Below, piece after piece: positions 6,140 to 7,669 of a stretch of DNA of 7,669 nucleotides. The DNA lies in assembly GCA_035270925.1 (NCBI GenBank), contig DATESG010000074.1, positions 1 to 7,669 on the forward strand. Direction: 5' to 3'. This DNA comes from DATESG01 sp035270925 (GTDB lineage Bacteria; Bacillota_I; Bacilli_A; RFN20; CAG-826). How positions within the stretch are numbered: position 1 is the stretch's first letter; every line of letters starts with the position of its first letter. The notes beneath the pieces are model-generated. The model did no database searches and had not been told where the DNA came from. It worked only from the letters and a program-made list of their open reading frames with translations. A program made the position numbers and the translations under genes.

Positions 6140-6741
6140 AAACGCAAGTGCTAAAAGCTAATAATCTTAAACCCGCGAGTCTTGCGCTACTTAGAGGCGA
6201 AGTCGTGGCCTTTCCAACTGAAACAGTTTTTGGACTAGGAGTAATTTTTGATGATGAAAAAGCTTATCAAAAGTTAGTGACAATTAAAGAGCGGCCACCA
6301 ACCCAACCATTTACACTGATGTGCGCCAGTACTCTAGAAATTGAAAAATATGCAGAGTTGAGCGTTGAGGCCAAGAAAATTGTTAAAACTTTTATGCCAG
6401 GCCCATTAACGATTATTGTTAAGGTTAAAGCGGACGTTCCCTCGTTTGTCACTTTAGGCACAGGTTATATTGGGATTAGAGTTAGTGAATCTAAATTAGT
6501 CCAAGATTTAATTCGACTGACAGGGAAACCACTACTAGTGCCAAGCGCGAATAAACACGGAGTTAATCCATGTTTAAGTAGTGAAAGTACTTATGAAGCA
6601 TTTAATGGAGAGCTACCTTATATTATTGAAGGAGCTTCAATTAGTAACATTCCGTCCACGATTATTAAAATCAATGATAAAATAGAGTTAATTAGAACCG
6701 GGAGTATTCCCTTTACTAAAATATTAGAAACAGTGAGGTAG
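6136..6741 (+). CDS. ywlC: L-threonylcarbamoyladenylate synthase (TsaC/YwlC/Sua5 family)
   Basis: 201 residues forming a single YrdC domain without the C-terminal Sua5 extension, so it is TsaC-like in size. The enzyme makes threonylcarbamoyl-AMP from threonine, bicarbonate and ATP, the first step of t6A37 modification on ANN-decoding tRNAs. Visible signatures are VVAFPTETVFGLG (23-35), the basic substrate motif KERP (51-54), MPGPLTII (87-94), the PSAN motif (136-139), PSTII (173-177) and the late IRTG (186-189). The start is GTG at 6136, overlapping the prmC stop by 4 nt, with GAGG (6124-6127) 8 nt upstream. Its place in a prfA-prmC-ywlC-rpiB string is common in Bacillota and keeps it in a translation-fidelity operon. 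Confidence 0.93.
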   Translation: MKTQVLKANNLKPASLALLRGEVVAFPTETVFGLGVIFDDEKAYQKLVTIKERPPTQPFTLMCASTLEIEKYAELSVEAKKIVKTFMPGPLTIIVKVKADVPSFVTLGTGYIGIRVSESKLVQDLIRLTGKPLLVPSANKHGVNPCLSSESTYEAFNGELPYIIEGASISNIPSTIIKINDKIELIRTGSIPFTKILETVR

Positions 6742-6745
6742 ATAT

Positions 6746-7183
6746 ATGACAATAGCAATTGGTGCCGATCACGGTGGCTTTGAATATAAAGAAGCAATCA
6801 AGGCTCATTTAATAAAAAGAGGAATCAAAGTTTTGGACTTAGGAACAAATTCTAATGCGAGTGTTCATTATCCATTATTTGGTATTGCTGTCGGTGAGGC
6901 AGTTCGTGATAAAAGAGCAGAATTTGGCGTTGTAGTTTGCACTTCAGGCGAAGGAATTATGATAGCCGCGAATAAAGTCCGTGGAGTCAGAGCGGGGATT
7001 GCTTATAACGATGATGTTGCGAGTAAACTCAAAACCCATAATAACGCTAATGTAATTGGCTTTGGCCAAGGACAAATGGAACTTGAAGATGTCTTAAGAA
7101 GAGTCGACATTTTCCTCGATGCTAAATTCGAAGGTGGACGTCACCAAACTCGTGTTGATATTATCGATACTTATCAAGACTAA
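6746..7183 (+). CDS. rpiB: RpiB/LacA/LacB family sugar-phosphate isomerase (probable ribose-5-phosphate isomerase B)
   Basis: 145 residues, typical of RpiB. It interconverts ribose-5-phosphate and ribulose-5-phosphate in the cytosolic pentose phosphate pathway. IAIGADHGGFEYK (3-15) contains the D8-H9 phosphosugar-binding motif. C65 in VVCTSGEGIMIAANK is the catalytic-base cysteine position of E. coli RpiB, so this is the Cys type and not the Glu-dependent mycobacterial type. H98-N99 (THNNANVIGFG) and the C-terminal GGRHQTRV (130-137) complete the site. The 66-69 loop reads T-S-G-E rather than the common G-T-G-x. GAGG (6735-6738) lies 7 nt before the ATG, and the gap from ywlC is 4 nt. A LacA/LacB galactose-6-phosphate role cannot be excluded from sequence alone, but the context favours RpiB. 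A hairpin terminator follows about 20 nt after the stop. Confidence 0.9.
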   Translation: MTIAIGADHGGFEYKEAIKAHLIKRGIKVLDLGTNSNASVHYPLFGIAVGEAVRDKRAEFGVVVCTSGEGIMIAANKVRGVRAGIAYNDDVASKLKTHNNANVIGFGQGQMELEDVLRRVDIFLDAKFEGGRHQTRVDIIDTYQD

Positions 7184-7203
7184 TTCGACAATTACAAATA
7201 TTT

Positions 7204-7240
7204 AAAGTAGTCATCTATTTATAGGTAGATGACTATTTTT
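7204..7240 (+). terminator. Rho-independent terminator after rpiB, overlapping the comFA start
   Basis: The perfect inverted repeat TAGTCATCTA (7208-7217) / TAGATGACTA (7226-7235) has an 8-nt loop. A G-U pair and three A-T pairs extend it (7204-7207 with 7236-7239), and the T-rich tail ATTTTTATTT follows. This is the form of an intrinsic terminator closing the prfA-rpiB operon. The ATG at 7229-7231 lies in the 3' arm. Confidence 0.75.
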
Positions 7241-7669
7241 ATTTGTCCAAACTGCAGCAACCAAGATCAACGTTATGTTGGACTTAAAAACGGTGAATAT
7301 TACTGCCGTCGTTGTTTAACTATGCGGAGTGAAGAAATGATAGTTTATCATAAATATAGCCCCGCTTTTGTGCAAGTAAATATTAATTATGCCTTAACTA
7401 GTGAACAAGATAAAATTGCTAAAAGGGTCAGCGAAAACTACCTAAAAGACTGCAATTGCCTCATATATGCTGTCTGTGGAGCGGGTAAGACTGAACTTAT
7501 TTTTGATGTGATTAAGACGGCACTGCTGCGTGGTGAGCAAATAGGTTTTACGGTCCCCAGGCGCGAGGTTGCGATTGAAATATATGGTCGGCTTGTTGAT
7601 GCATTTCCTAGTGTCGATATTACCCTTGTTCACGGAGGGCGAACCGCAAAGTTAGTCTCGCAAATTATC
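7229..7669 (+). CDS. comFA: ComFA-like late competence DNA helicase, N-terminal part (runs off window)
   Basis: 147 codons are open to the window end with no stop. ComFA is a DEAD-box ATPase that helps bring transformed single-stranded DNA through the membrane in naturally competent Bacillota. The N-terminus holds a four-cysteine zinc finger, CPNC (6-9) and CRRC (26-29), as in Bacillus and Streptococcus ComFA. The Walker A segment AVCGAGKTEL (81-90), with K87-T88, is a ComFA hallmark, and TVPRREV (108-114) corresponds to motif Ia. DEAD and later helicase motifs lie beyond the window. Only ATG 7229 can include the zinc finger, because TAG lies directly before it. This makes the N-terminus shorter than in Bacillus, where dozens of residues precede the first cysteine pair. 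The AGG 3 nt upstream is too close to be a good Shine-Dalgarno. A PriA-like helicase is a less likely alternative. Confidence 0.85.
   Translation, partial: MTIFICPNCSNQDQRYVGLKNGEYYCRRCLTMRSEEMIVYHKYSPAFVQVNINYALTSEQDKIAKRVSENYLKDCNCLIYAVCGAGKTELIFDVIKTALLRGEQIGFTVPRREVAIEIYGRLVDAFPSVDITLVHGGRTAKLVSQII

Noticed and set aside
5944..6147. Minus-strand open frame opposite the 3' end of prmC
   Set aside because: It is a shadow of prmC, with no ribosome binding site and no recognisable protein family.
7185..7213. Promoter for comFA starting with TCGACA after the rpiB stop
   Set aside because: No acceptable -10 hexamer occurs at 16-18 nt spacing (TAGTCA/AGTCAT), and the hairpin occupies that position.
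1..7669. CRISPR array, tRNA, rRNA, transposon or prophage genes
   Set aside because: No regularly spaced repeats, cloverleaf sequences, transposase or integrase reading frames were seen on either strand.

Overview
The window is AT-rich bacterial DNA with low-GC Gram-positive gene order: dnaX-ybaB-recR on one strand and prfA-prmC-ywlC(tsaC)-rpiB followed by a comFA-like gene on the other. This points to Bacillota or their wall-less relatives (Mycoplasmatota/Mollicutes, Erysipelotrichia-like). UGA is used as a stop (ends of hipB and prmC) and every Trp codon I checked is UGG, so this is not a code-4 mycoplasma. The lineage is inferred from gene order and protein character only.

Region 1 (1-2171, minus strand) is a tightly packed DNA replication/repair operon. 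It holds dnaX (clamp-loader tau subunit), ybaB/ebfC (nucleoid-associated protein) and the first 26 codons of recR (recombination mediator). Junctions are 1 nt apart or overlap by 1 nt, and each downstream gene has its own Shine-Dalgarno sequence. A run of six A's followed by a hairpin inside dnaX could be a weak programmed frameshift site.

Region 2 (2172-2491) is a non-coding divergent control region. The dnaX promoter lies on the left. On the right is a compact hipBA control element: a TTGTTA-17-TATAAA promoter flanked exactly by two near-identical 12-bp palindromes (GCAATATAGTGC and GCAATATATTGC), which are probable HipB operators.

Region 3 (2492-4134, plus strand) is a complete hipB-hipA type II toxin-antitoxin module. 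It has a 4-nt ATGA overlap, and HipA keeps its autophosphorylated-serine loop and kinase catalytic residues. It is the accessory element of the window, set between two housekeeping operons.

Region 4 (4225-7183, plus strand) is mainly a translation operon: prfA (RF1), prmC (methylates the RF1 GGQ glutamine), ywlC/tsaC (threonylcarbamoyl-AMP synthase for tRNA t6A) and rpiB (sugar-phosphate isomerase). It ends in a hairpin terminator at 7204-7240.

Region 5 (7229-7669) is the 5' part of a ComFA-like DNA-uptake helicase whose only usable start codon lies inside the 3' arm of that terminator hairpin. It runs off the window.

I do not see a wholly new system. The best leads are the operator-promoter-operator arrangement of hipBA, the terminator/start-codon overlap at comFA, the missing conventional prmC start after the prfA stop, and the possible dnaX frameshift element.
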